From Takakia lepidozioides (taxonomy: Eukaryota; Streptophyta; Takakiopsida; Takakiales; Takakiaceae): a DNA stretch of 60,000 bases. The translations under genes and the position numbers were made by a program. Positions 35,081 through 46,553 of the stretch are shown here, piece after piece. The notes below the pieces were generated by a model. It made no database searches and was not told the DNA's origin. It saw only the letters and a program-made list of their open reading frames with translations. The stretch spans positions 70,911,053-70,971,052 of the forward strand of contig CM060732.1 of NCBI GenBank assembly GCA_030704615.1, read 5' to 3'. How positions within the stretch are numbered: position 1 is the first letter of the stretch; each line of letters starts with the position of its first letter.

Positions 35081-37492
35081 TGTTGTGATTGTATGTACAC
35101 ACTAGGAGACCCAGTGAGGGAAACAACCTTGCCATTTCCCCACACCTAAATAGCTTCATGTTTTGGAATTCTCACCCTCGGCAAAGTGGCTCTTAGTTAT
35201 GCCAGCCTCAGCCCAAGTCATCTCTCTCTCTCTATGCCAACCCAAATCCCTATAATGGACGGGTATGGGTCTATATGTCATGTAAAAACAAATTTAAACA
35301 TCAGAAGGAGCTTGAAAGGGAGAAACCTTATTAAAAAGAAAAAATAATAAGAACCCAATTTTGCTGGCAAAAATCCAAGTTTCGCAAGCGAAACCCATTT
35401 TTGGGGTGGTTCTTGGGAATGTTCTACACACAATGTTTTACCAAATGCCACATTGTTTACATTCGCTGATCTTTGAGTCCTGGCAGATATATTTGTCAAG
35501 CTTTGTTTTGTAAGTTTTATTGCATGAGCACATTTTGGTTTCACTATCGCATATTCTCCGAATTCTTGGGAAATATGTGGAATATGCCTTTGTGTTCGCC
35601 TCAGCCTTTCTCACAAGCTACCGCAACCTCTCTTGAATGTGTAAAGAAACCAAACAAAAATGATTAAAGTAATATTAGATCACATTCGCAAAAACAATGA
35701 TATGAATACAATCTGTTTTTTCCCTTCCTGGGCAACTTAAGAAATGACCACGATGACATGGTGACGGTGAGGGTTTTCAAGAATCAATTTTTCTTTTTTG
35801 CAGTCCGGGCAGCTTATTTTAGCATGAAGTAGAATTGCTTATCTTCTGTGTATTCGTAGGTGACGATGTACTCTCCCAATACTTATTGTAACTTTGTATG
35901 GATTCAACGGTTTTTGAGTAATGTTACTACTCCCTATATATACTTCCGTGACTGTCCGCGAGGGTTTCACAAACAACACAGTCATTTTATGGCGAACCAC
36001 CACGAAGACCCTTGATTCCCAGTGATGAGTCGCGATGAGTCTTGGCCCACCCACCACGGCCCCAATGGACAAGACTCCCCACGATTCTCACCACAAGGTC
36101 TTCGCCCCATGGTGAGTCTTATGTCACCCCCACTAAGACCCACTAAGCTACCACAACCCCTCGTGGAACCACCCCCACCGCAACCCAGTGTGTGGGGCTC
36201 CACCTAGTGAGTGTTTCCGCCTCCTTGAGTGCCTTGGGCACTCAAGGGTGCTTCCCCCCCCCCCTACCTATTGTTGCCACTACCCCCACCACAGGGGCAG
36301 ACCCTCTTGTGTCCCGACCCCCTGCCCTCAAGGCAAAGGGCCGCGACAACAATAATCTAAATACAATTTGTTTTTTCCCTTCCTGGGCAGCTTAAGAAAT
36401 GACCACGATGACATGGCGACGGTGAGGGTTTTCAAGAATCAGTTTTTCTTTTGTGCAGTCCGGGCAGCTTTAAAAAAAATTGATGACGATGTGGCATATG
36501 AAACGTGGTGACCATGATGTGACAACCAAATGTGACGACCATAACATGGCACCGGCGCCCCGCGAATTTACGGTAGCCACGTCGTAATGACTGGGGCTCC
36601 CTGGTCCCCAGTAGCGCACCTCCCGAGGCTTCACACGCCTGGCCACACATGTGGACCCGCCCCCTGCATATTCGTCAAAATTGGCTCGCCCATTGCCCTA
36701 AAATTTTGTTTTTCCCTCTTTGCCTTTCCCTGCCTGGACCTCGCATGCTCGGACCTTGCACATTATGCAATTTGGGGAATGGTAAGAACAACATTCCAGA
36801 GGGTACTCTAACATTATTTGGATTAAGCAATTTTAAACTTGACATGAACAGCCTTCCGAAAGGTATCCATCACGCATGACCTAATTGGTAGGAACAACTG
36901 TCCGTAAGGTATTTTAAAAAAATTGTTTGGATTTTTATGCAAGTTAAAAAAGCCTCTCATTTTATGATATTAGGGTAATGAATGCAAGCGTGCGAGAAGG
37001 ATGGTGGGCCCGTCGTCCGGACGAGGGGCGCTCCCCCACCCGGGCCACCCCGCCCACGCTGCCAACGCTCGTGCTGTCGCGGCCCTTTGCCTTGAGGGCA
37101 GGGGGTCGGGACACATGAGGGGCTACCCCTGTGGTGGGGGCAGCGGCAGCGATAGGTATGAGGGGCTGAAGCACCCGTGAGTGCCCAAGGCACTCAAGGA
37201 GGCGGAGGCGCTCACTAGGTGGAGCCCCGCACACCGGGTTGCGGTGGGGGTGGCTCCACAAGGGGTGGTGGTAGCTTAGCGGGACTTAGTGGGGGTGGCA
37301 TAGGACTCACCATGGGGGCGGAGACCTCGTGGTGGGAGTCGTGGGGAGTCTTGGGACTCATCACGGTCCATAGGGGCCGTGGTGAGTGGGCCAAGACTCA
37401 CCGCGACTCATCACCGGGAGTCGAGGGTTTTTGTGGTGGTTCGCCATAAAATGGCATGGCTGGTTGTGAAACCCCCGCGGACAGCTACAGAA

Positions 37493-37515
37493 GTATATAT
37501 AGGGAGTAGTAACCC
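37493..37515 (+). promoter_or_regulatory. TATA-like promoter element in inner inverted-repeat arm
   Basis: TATATATAGGGAGTAGTAA lies about 17 bp upstream of the point (37513) where the direct repeat starting CCGAGAACGGTGCAAG begins. The second copy of that repeat (38346) lacks this TATA-like upstream sequence. The layout fits a transcript start whose RNA was copied, but this is inference. Confidence 0.4.
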
Positions 37516-37800
37516 CGAGAACGGTGCAAGCCCGTTGGTGACCAAAAACTAGTGAGTAAGCGAGCGAGCCGGAAAGCGACCAAAGAGTGGGGAGCTGTTC
37601 CGGACTGCCAACTACCAAAGGGAATTCCCGCTGGTTCCAAATCGGTGGAGGGTTCTTTGGGAAATCAAGGGGGGACCATTATGCCCCGGTGAGCAGCCGA
37701 AGCTCCAAGTTGGTCCGGCAGCCAGGTTGGGAGTTAGGCGCGCGCATCAAGCTAACAACTATGACTTGAAGGGGAGCTTACCGAATTGAGGTGCGCGACA
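37513..37800 (+). repeat. Direct repeat copy 1 (copy 2 at 38346-38625)
   Basis: About 280 bp from CCGAGAACGGTGCAAGCCCG to GAGGTGCGCGACA, repeated 833 bp downstream with small indels. The sequence between the copies (37800-38345) is GC-rich at first and has no recognisable protein. The repeats might be LTRs of a short element, but TG..CA ends and a primer site are not seen. Confidence 0.7.
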
Positions 37801-39221
37801 CGTGTGGTCACCCACGCCCGCTTGTGCCGCGGCCGCTACCTCCGCGGTTGCACCAGCCGCGGCCCAAAAGCCTCCGCGGTTGCTCCGCCTAGGGTCCGTC
37901 GCCCACGGGTCCGTTGGGGCTAGTCCGCTGCGGCAATTGGCTCTGCTACGCGGTCCGCTCTGCCATCCGGTCCGCTCCCGCCGCAAGATCTGGACCGTCC
38001 AGGAGGAAACCCATCGACCCAACCCTCCAATTTAGGGCACCATGCCACGCCTTATCTCTGCCGCCTGCGGTATCGCTCTCTTTGTTAATGTACGAAACTG
38101 CGTTGCGTTCCTGCGGAACGCGTTGCCTCGCACAGTGTTCGTCACTTCGTGTTATCGTGACATTATAATGATTTGGAAGGGCAGGAGAGGAGTCGCAGCC
38201 CTACAACCACCATCGTGCATATGTTTCCACTATTTTCGTCATTTTTTTGTTGGCGACGGGCCCTTGTTTGGCGATTAAATTGTACATGTAATGCGTTTTG
38301 CCCACATGGTTTGTGTGCCCGCTCATTTTGAATGGCCAATGTGTCCCCGAGAACGGTGCAAGCCCGTTGGTGACCAAAAACTAGCGAGTAAACATGCGAG
38401 CCGGAAAGCGACCAAGGTGTGGGGAGCTGTTCCGGACTGCCAACACCAAAGGGAATTTTCCTCTAGGCCCGAAGTGGGCGAGGGTCTCGTGGAGGAGCAA
38501 AGGGGGACCGTTATGCCCTGGTGAGCAGCCGAAGCTCCGAGTTGGCCCGGCGGCCAATTTGGGAGTTAGGCGCGTGCATCAAAGCAAATAACTATGACTT
38601 GAACTGCAGTGAGGTGCGCGACAATTGTTTTTGCGAATGTGATCTAATATCACTTTAATCATTTTTTTTTGTTCCTTCACACATTCAAGAGAGGTTGGGG
38701 TAGCGTGTGAGCAGGGCTCAAGCGAGCACAAAGGCATATTCCACATATTCCCCAAGAATTCGGAGAATATGTGATAGCAAAACCAAATGTGCTCATGCGA
38801 CAAAACTTACAAAACAAAGCTTAACTCACGTGAGCACAAAGACCCACAAATATATCTGCCAGGACTCAAAGATTAGCGAATGTAAACAATGTGGCATTTG
38901 GTAAAACATTGTGTGTAGAACATTCCCAAGAACCTCCCCAAAAATGGGTTTCGCTTGTGAAACTTGGATTTTGCCAATGAAATTGGGTTTTTATTATTTT
39001 TTTCTTTTAATAAGGTTTCTCCCTTTCAAGCTCCTTCTGATGTTTAAATTTGTTTTTACATGACATATAGACCCATATCTGTCCATTATAGGGATTTGGG
39101 CTGGCATAGAGAGAGAGATGACTTCGGCTGAGGCTGGCATAACTAAGAGCCACTTTGCCGAGGGTGAGAATTCCAAAACATGAAGCTATTTAGGTGTGGG
39201 GAAATGGCAAGGTTGTTTCCC

Positions 39222-39412
39222 TTACTGGGTCTCCTAGTGTGTACATACAATCACAATAGATTAGGACAACTCAATTTGAACTGTAAACTAACCAGAATTC
39301 TTGCTTGGTGTGGGCAGGGCCCTCACTGGGTCTCCTAGTGTGTACATACAATCACAACAGATTAGGACAACTCAATTTGAATTGTAAACTATCTAGAATT
39401 CTTGCTTGGTGT
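39222..39412 (+). repeat. 101-bp tandem duplication next to the DUF1218 exon
   Basis: The stretch from ACTGGGTCTCCTAGTG to CTTGCTTGGTGTGG occurs twice (39224 and 39325 starts). The first unit is the end of the right outer inverted-repeat arm. The second ends at the splice-acceptor-like TGTGGCCAG of the following exon. The acceptor is therefore present in two copies. Confidence 0.8.
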
Positions 39413-39800
39413 GGCCAGGGTCACTTTCATAATTGGACTTATGTTGTTTCTGGCCGGGGCGGGCCTGAATCAACAGATAGATGCCTCTTGGTATGGGAAC
39501 ACGTGTCCAGTGGCAGGACCCATGGTCTTTCCTGGGGCTGACTTGTTGGCACTTGCCACGGTATTGTTTGTAGGCATTTATTACGTTGCTACCATCAGTG
39601 AAAGAAATGCAGCTTGGTCAGCTCCACAGCTTCCTCAGTATGGCCAGCACGGTATTGCCATGGGGCAGCCAGCATATGGAGTCCCAAGAGGGTTCCCCTA
39701 TGGACCTCAGCCAACACCTTCACAGACATATCCAGTGCCTGCACACCCAATCTATGGACAAGATGGCCAAATGAAGGGAGTGAAGTGCCTGTTGCAATGA
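39413..39800 (+). CDS. DUF1218 membrane protein, C-terminal half
   Basis: After an acceptor-like CAG the frame gives two hydrophobic helices, VTFIIGLMLFLAGAGLN and LLALATVLFVGIYYV, separated by a short loop with C-P-VAGPMVFPGAD. A Pro/Gly/Tyr/Gln-rich tail and a stop at about 39798-39800 follow. The pattern (helix, LAGAGLN, conserved Cys, VF-x-GA, helix ending in YY) matches the last two transmembrane segments of plant DUF1218 proteins, four-helix membrane proteins, some of which affect secondary wall lignin. The N-terminal two helices are not found upstream, where the inverted repeat lies. It is either truncated or its first exon is beyond the insertion. Confidence 0.6.
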
Positions 39801-42240
39801 TGAGTCAAACTGGCCTTGGGATTGATGTATCACATTAGTCATGATCCTTACTAACTGGCCTTGATGGCCAGCTCACATACAGACTTTCCGGGACCATGAG
39901 GAATTACTTGGTTCAATCCTTAACTGCCTATACACATGCTGATTTCACAAGGATATTCCACCACCTCATTGCAGATTTTTGAAGCTACAAAATCTACGAC
40001 AAATTAAGCAAATCAACCTAACAGGTTATATGTCCCACTTCTGTCACCATACCAAAAACCTAGAACATTATACAGTTGATTTGAGAAACATGTGTTTCAG
40101 AGGACCAAATGTCATGTTGATAATGCCACCTTCAGTCCAAGTCCCAAGGCAGTACATTCCACATGCTCCTTTGTAATGTCCTTTAGGGAGCTCATCGCCA
40201 TCAAAATTTTGAATTCCTCTGGTCAGCATGTGCATAACACGAAGCTACATTTTCACAGACCATTGCTTTTTAGTTCGCATCGGTTGCACCTTGCCTTGGT
40301 CTCGCATCTACTCAAAGTTCTCAACCTAGTATGATGATTTCCTTATGATCTCTCCAATTTCACAAAACACAAAAAAGAAGAAGTACATGTACACGGAACA
40401 ACAAATGGAGTGTGGAGTCTAGCCCTTAAAGGACAAGACCTCTTTTGGCGGGCCACCCCCAAAAGCGTACATATCTGCCTCTCTTGGGCTCTATCTTGCT
40501 ACCCTCAATCATCCATAAATTTGAACCTTACAAATACATTCCTGACTACCACATTCATCTACCCCCAGAAAATCAGGACGATCCACCGTTGGAATGGGTA
40601 GATTGTAACTAATACTATTGTGAATTTCTTAACCCACTCAAAAATTGCACAACAAAAATGGTTTGACCAAATGTTAAATTCAAGTGTCCAGTTTTTGAGG
40701 CAGATGCCCTCCATAATCTGATTACATGGTACCCAAGGGACTCTCTCCCCCAAAAAGTAGAACCAAATTCCAAAAATACAGATAGGCTGCTTTGTAATAG
40801 ATAATGGCCATGGGGCGGACCCAGCGGGCCGCGAGCAGGGTCAACCGGTGGCCATTATCGAATGTAATTGGAATGGGGGACCCTAGATGTCGCTATCAAA
40901 GCTACGATAGCAAAGAAAATCTTACCACGTGCTGCAATTTGGCAAACTCCCTTGACAAGTGAAGGGCCAAACCTTGCAAAACATTGGGTGGAACCTGTAA
41001 TACGACCCGGCCCATGTCCAATTACGTATGTGAAATCTGGGGGGCTAAATTATCGTAGTTTGGCTAGAACCCAAGTACACTCATGAGATGATGATTGCTT
41101 TCTAATTCCTGTGGTAAGTAACAATGATTTTTTTCTTAAATTTGAAAAATAGCACGAGTGGCTACAAGAAATAGCTATATATTTTGTTCATCCATTGAAA
41201 ATTTGGATAGAATCATCCTCCTATGTACTTTCATCCATTTATATCATCCATATTTGGCAAATTCATCCATTATTATTTTTTTCCTTATAGAAGTTTGGCG
41301 ATTTCATCCATGAAAAATTGGGAATTTACGACAGAATATTTTGGTAAGTAAGTGCCCATTAACATTGCATTTGTCAAAAAAATTGGCATTTTGATAAAAT
41401 CTGAGCCCTAGATGTTGATTCATCATTTGGCTTGCCATGGAAGCAAGTGAACGCTAAATTTTCGCTTTGAAAAATTCTAGGAAGCAGAGCTCTTAATATT
41501 TCATAGTCCTAATCCACTTCCATCCACTCACATCAAGCGATGGATCGTGGCAAACGACTGAAGCCCCGAATCGCTTAGTCGTTTAGGGGCTGGACTTGTG
41601 TTGGACCGAAACTAAGACCGCTAACCAAACTTTGAAGGGCAAGGTCCAGTGTCCAGTGCAGTAGATATTGCCTTATCTAAGAGGACAAACATGGACATAC
41701 ACATAGACAACCTCAACGACAACAGCTCCCTTGCCCAGACCGTCCAAGAGACCCAGCAGCCTGTTCTGCGCTCTAGGCACACCGAAGATTTCGGACCTCA
41801 AAAGACCCCACAGAAGACTGAGGAACCATTTTGTCCGGGAACATTGCACCTACTTCCGTTTGGGGTTCTCTCCTAGGTCTGCCCGCCAGAAGACGATCCG
41901 CATTTCTTCCTTTTTTTCCACAGATATGTGCAGTCCAATCTGATGGCCTCAACTATTCACTAATCTGAACAGAATTGATTGAATGTCATGCGTGATGACG
42001 ATGCGCATGACATACTTGAGGAGGTAACGTTTTCGCTCTGCCTGAACCATTCGGACTGCATTTTTTGGAGACTTTTCATTACAACAAGAAGTGGGTTTTT
42101 GGACTCTGTGGTTGACTATTTCTTGAGTCAAAAGTGACACTTTGACTGTCGCAAAATACTGTGACAAGCAGTGACAATGGTCGAGTCGTTTTCAGTTCAG
42201 TTGACCAAATCAAGGTGTCAGGTTTCTGACAGCATCTGAC
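39801..42240. other. Long stretch without recognisable gene
   Basis: No frame here matches a family I know. A short perfect inverted repeat (GATAATGGCCA at 40800-40810 against TGGCCATTATC at 40849-40859) flanks a GC-rich 38-bp loop. Around 41180-41310 ATTTTT and TTCATCCAT words recur. The frame at 41649-41876 (Gln/Thr-rich, 75 aa) is unassigned. Confidence 0.45.
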
Positions 42241-42249
42241 AGTCAAATG

Positions 42250-42470
42250 TGACAATAAAACAGAGGGGATGACGTGTAGTAAAGTGATTTAACTACAGTA
42301 TGACATGGATGCGACGTGTACATGGCGTAGCTATGATGTGGCTATGGTGTGTAGTAAAGTGGTTCAACTACATTATGACGTGAATGCATGACGTGTAGTA
42401 AAAAGGTTCTGCTGTAGTATGACATGGACGTATGACGTGACGTATATATATATATATATATATATAAATT
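42250..42470 (+). repeat. Imperfect tandem repeat followed by (TA)n
   Basis: The words GACGTGTAGTAAAGTG, TTCAACTAC and TATGACATGGA recur three to four times at 40-60 bp spacing between 42250 and 42430. A (TA)n tract at about 42443-42466 follows. Confidence 0.75.
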
Positions 42471-43012
42471 CCCGGTTTACCAAGAGAAATATCGATACGG
42501 ATATTTAAGAATTTTCCTTCCAATGAGACAGAGTTAGTTCGAATAGAAAGTGGGAAAAGTCTGGAGAAATGGATTATCAATTTTATATAAACATCGTCAA
42601 TTGGGACGTAAATGGATTAGTATGTGGTGTTGTCTGATAGATGGATATCCAGAGTTCATGAAAGAGCAGATTAAGGAAATGAAGATAGAAAGTCTCCAAT
42701 TGGATTTATGGGAGAAGTATAACAGCGAAGTAAAAATCATTTGCATAGTAGAGAACAACGATGAGGGAAAATCCCTGGAGCAATTGAAGAAATAGGATTG
42801 GTGATAAACAGTGATCGATAATGATGTGTGAAAAAAAACGGATAGCGTATCCTGTAGAATTAATTACTAGACTGCCTAATAGTCCGTCGTTAGATATTTT
42901 TAAAAGACTGCAATGTAGTGATAGAGGGATAATCAATTTATGGCTGGTGAGTAAAGGATGGCGTCGAGAGCTATTGACCTTGTGTCAAAGACGAGAACAT
43001 GACTGAACACAA
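42470..43012 (+). pseudogene. AT-rich island with two tandem F-box-like frames
   Basis: Frame one starts LPREISIRIFKNFPSNETE (42473 on), shifts near 42545, and continues GKVWRNGLSILYKHRQLGRK to a stop at 42795, giving about 105 residues in all. Frame two (42821-43006) reads LPNSPSLDIFKRL, then SDRGIINLWLVSKGWRREL, then stop. Both follow the F-box pattern (LP..., IF..L, ...V.K.WR..L), which binds Skp1 in ubiquitin ligases. The two lie 25 bp apart with no intron, and are visibly more AT-rich than the surrounding DNA. No leucine-rich, kelch or WD repeats follow. A decayed plant F-box gene is possible. Compact tandem F-box genes are also common in large DNA viruses of algae and protists. I cannot decide between them. 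Confidence 0.45.
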
Positions 43013-43178
43013 ACAAGAGATCAGACTAGAGGTACAAGACTAGACAAGAAGCCAAGGTCGGCGTGGCCGAGTGCATGGTGGATAAACATGAATCAAGATC
43101 ATTTTTATAACAATGGACAAGAGTACAAGATACTGGAACTCGACTCGAATACTGGAATGCTAGAAACTGGACTGGAGT

Positions 43179-44397
43179 AAATCATCCCTCACGTAGTGCT
43201 CTAGCAGCTCCATTCGAATTAAGTTATCACTGTTTTTCAGAAGCATTTGTAGAAGATCCAAATAAACAGCCAATTCAAAGTAAGCACTTTCAACCTAGTT
43301 GGAGTTCTTCATTTACTGGTGGACTTGACTACTGGGACATTATTGCATTGAATGTAAGATGAAACCAAATTAGGATGCAACTGAATACAAACACATCACC
43401 AGACCAATCAAATGACTTCCTGGCACTTTATTGATGGGTCAGGGTTCTGAAGACCCATCTTGACTTGGATCAATCTCACTTTACAACCCAGCTGAGTGGT
43501 TTCATTTGGAACACTGTGTTCATTTTGTTTTAAGACATAGAAGTACACCCCATTCGGGCTATGGTGGAAGACTTGGATTTGTCTCAATTTCGACATGTGA
43601 TTTTCAGGGAAGTATGTGCTGACACTACTACTTCGATGAAACCTATTATTCTCATAGAGAAGTACTATGCTCAGACATTTACTGTGGGCAGAGATCTCTA
43701 TGGTTTTAAGCAAGCAATGGTTTGCTTAAGTAAAGGCTAAGGCTGACTTGGAGGTCACTGACCTACAGTCCACATGCTAGAAAACATGAACTTCAGTTTT
43801 CTGGAAATCCCACTCTGACAGTACAGTGAATATGAGTATTAGCCCAAACCATGGTCGTCCTCAATCCTCTAAAGGTGTGTCAATGTTTGTAGTTCCACGT
43901 TATTTGCCTATGTTTGTTTGTCATTTGCCTAAGAGGTCCATTATTTATGTATCTTCTTGTTCAACTGCCTTCCTGGCATTGAGGTAATAGATTTCGTCTC
44001 TTTTTCGTCTCTCTTTCTCTCTCTAGCTCTGCAATGGCCACAAGGCTACGCAAACAACGTCTTATGAGTACATTCTCTTGCTCTGCATGAATGTTGTAAA
44101 GTTCATTTCTTTCTGCTTTGTTGAAATGGTGTGAAATGTTTCTCTTTTGCTAGGCACGTGCAGTGAATGAATGGGAAAGGCTTTGAGGTGGTAATCACGA
44201 ATCTTAAAGAGGGCATGGTGGAAGAGCTGGAGGCCAAAATCTGGCCGGATGCTAGGGATGTAGACCCAACAGGCACTTACAAGGTAGGTAATCTATTTAG
44301 GCTACACCTTAATCGTCGAATTTTTGCGTCGTGCATTTGTACTCTGATGTCACAACTCTAGTTGGCATAGCTTGGACGTGGCTGATTGGGTTGGATA
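43179..44397 (+). pseudogene. Rearranged genomic copy of GlnRS gene segments
   Basis: Three blocks derive from the intact GlnRS gene. 43184-43430 equals 18705-18960 (direct: part of exon 17 plus intron 16). 43441-43845 equals 27560-27965 (direct: intron 1). 43850-44397 equals 18700-18145 inverted (rest of exon 17, intron 17, exon 18, part of intron 18). Exon 18 is complete here (44188-44283), with both splice sites and an open frame of 32 codons with three changes; one, VVITNL for VVIMNL, is closer to other plant enzymes. Intron 17 in the copy still contains the 42-bp LINE micro-insertion. The block continues after the nested transposons at 47035-47185, matching 18140-17990 inverted. Introns are kept, so this is a DNA-level copy and not a retrocopy. 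Confidence 0.93.
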
Positions 44398-45206
44398 TAG
44401 TCTGCCTTGGATAAATGTTAACAGTCGGGAGTAGGGAAAAAATAACATTTAGACAAGGTTAACACATTAACAGTTATGAAGGTTTAGGGTTAACACATTA
44501 ACATTTACAGAAAGAAACATTTAACAAATATAAGATTTATGAAATTAACACTTATAACACTTCATAAGGATTGTTAAGATCAAACTCAACCTCATAATTG
44601 ACAAATTCTCGGGCATCCATATTCGGTAAATTAGGGAAGTAGTGTTTTCAGAGACCAAGAAAAGTTGCCTCAACAGGGTAGTGACCTCATCGAGATCTTC
44701 ATCATGTGACCTAGGCCCCATCTCATTCAAATCTGGGATTATCAAAAGCCATGTGTGCCTCCAACAATGCATGATAGTATGCCTTTATGCCTGAATATAT
44801 GGCTGATTATATGCCTTTATCGTGCATTTAACATTTATTGAGGGCAGATTTACTACGAGGGGAGTACACAATTGTTAACAAATAACAATTAACATTTGCT
44901 AGTACCGTACTTACCTAGCTTATTAGGCAATAATTAATTCAAAATCAGGTGCCTAACTAAATTTAGAACTTTTTTGGAAATGTGCCTAAAACTTAGAAAA
45001 ACCTCCTGAGAACTGCTCAAAAATTGGGGAAAATACCAAAATGTCCAAATATGTGAAAAATGCCTAAATTATATTATTTAAAGTCCAAAAAATGGCAAAA
45101 ATGCCTACAATTTAAATTTTCATGTCCACACAATTTCCATAGGGCCCTGCATTGATGCAACTACATCTTCATAAGCCTCATCCCCTATCTCATATGAATC
45201 TTCAAA

Positions 45207-46500
45207 TTATGAGAGAAGGTTAAGGTTAGGAACATCATCATCCTTGATATGCATGTTTGCAAGACATCGGCTCATGCTCTCAATGACACTTCCATCAAGG
45301 TAGACATCAGGAACATCCTCCATGGCAAGATCTCCTTCCACTTGGGTGTTTGGGTTTGAAAACAAAGAAGATGTAAAATTGGCTCTCATTGCCTCACCTT
45401 GAAAGGCATTTTCAAATGCTCGTAAAATTCCACAAAGTCTCCAACCTGACAAAATCATCTCCCGTTGGCATTTCACCTCCACCCAAGACTCATACAACCA
45501 ACAAACCACAAGTTTGCGCATAATTGGCAACTCTGTCTTCAACAATATTTGATCTGCAGGCACACCAGCCCTTATCTGTTCTTGAATCTCTCTTGCAGAC
45601 CAATTCTTGAATCAAGCTGAAAATGCACATTTGAGTGGTCTCTGTAATATAACATCAGCAGGTTGCAACTTTGATGTGCAATTTGTAGGAATGTATAAAA
45701 GACAAATATAAGGATGATTCTCCTTCATGTATGCCCTGAATTCTTCAAACCGATGGACGCTCCAACAATCAATTAACCAGATTATTTTCTGGTCACTAGG
45801 CAACTGCAACCGGATCCTCTCAGACTGGAAATAAGGTAATATAATATTCTCCACAAATTCTTTGCAAGTGCTCAGGTTGGACCAATGGTTATGGGAGATA
45901 GTCAAATGAAAACCATGTTTTTGCAATACGACATATCTCTGGACTCTTGGGTAATAATCTCTTTGTCTTACCCTTGAAAACAATCTGAAGAGGCAACATC
46001 TCACCATCCGCACAAGAAGAAACGCAAGCAGTTACAGCTCTCTTGTCCTCCACTCCAATTTGTGCCACATCTTTTTTATCCTGTCTTTCCCATGTTCTCT
46101 CCCATGCCATTGGTACCAAATAAATGCCTATCTGATCGGTGTTCACAATGAGACTCGGTGGGATGTTATATATCTTGACCAAATAGGCAATCCGATGAGC
46201 CATAGTGGTGCCTTGGGCCTCCCAATCATTTGGAGACTTCCCATGCATAGTTGTTGGTCATCTATAACTCCAATTTAGTGAGTCATGCATGAACCTCCTA
46301 GTCCAATTCAAGCTGACACAAAATTGCCCCTGCAAGACATGAGGCACCTTCTCCCAGAAATAACCCAATATGATAGACTGCACAATGCTTGTATGAAATG
46401 ATTAACTAGCTGCCCGCATAGAAAATAAGAGATTGACCAAGTCCTATATAATTACTGGATCCAAACCTGCTAAGGCCTTTGAATTGGGCCACTTAGAACC
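45207..46500 (-). pseudogene. pogo/Tigger-like DDE transposase, frameshifted
   Basis: On the minus strand, frames join in order. NWTRRFMH (about 46300) is followed by SLIVNTDQIGIYLVP with the first catalytic Asp, then GVEDKRAVTACVSSCADGEM and LPLQIVFKGKTKR. After a frameshift near 45960 come WLIDCWSVHRFEEF with the second Asp, then LYIPTNCTSKLQPADVILQR with the third acidic position. The C-terminal part (45563-45207) is in another frame. This is the DDE_1 domain of the pogo/Tigger/jerky group. Stops and at least two frameshifts make it inactive. Confidence 0.88.
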
Positions 46501-46553
46501 CCAAAAATGATTCTTTGATCACATATCAAACATTATGTGTTTTTTAAATAAAA

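Larger units (their letters stand above)
35046..39288. repeat. Large nested inverted repeat (foldback structure)
   Basis: Outer arms are 35046-35703 and, inverted, 38620-39288 (about 650 bp each), differing by scattered substitutions and small indels. Inner arms are about 35915-36355 and, inverted, 37068-37512 (about 440 bp). The spacer between the outer and inner left arms (about 35715-35830) is repeated in direct orientation at 36361-36480. A direct repeat of about 280 bp lies on the right side (37513-37800, 38346-38625). No transposase or RT frame lies inside. The GC-rich open frames in the inner arms are compositional, as they are open on both strands. Confidence 0.88.

Noticed and set aside
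35982-38278. Many GC-rich frames open on both strands
   Set aside because: Open in several frames at once because of composition; they lie in inverted-repeat arms and match nothing as protein.
43055-43160. tRNA-Ser/Leu-like start (GCGTGGCCGAGTGC)
   Set aside because: A-box match only; no cloverleaf, and the B-box-like CTCGAATACT is poor and too far away.
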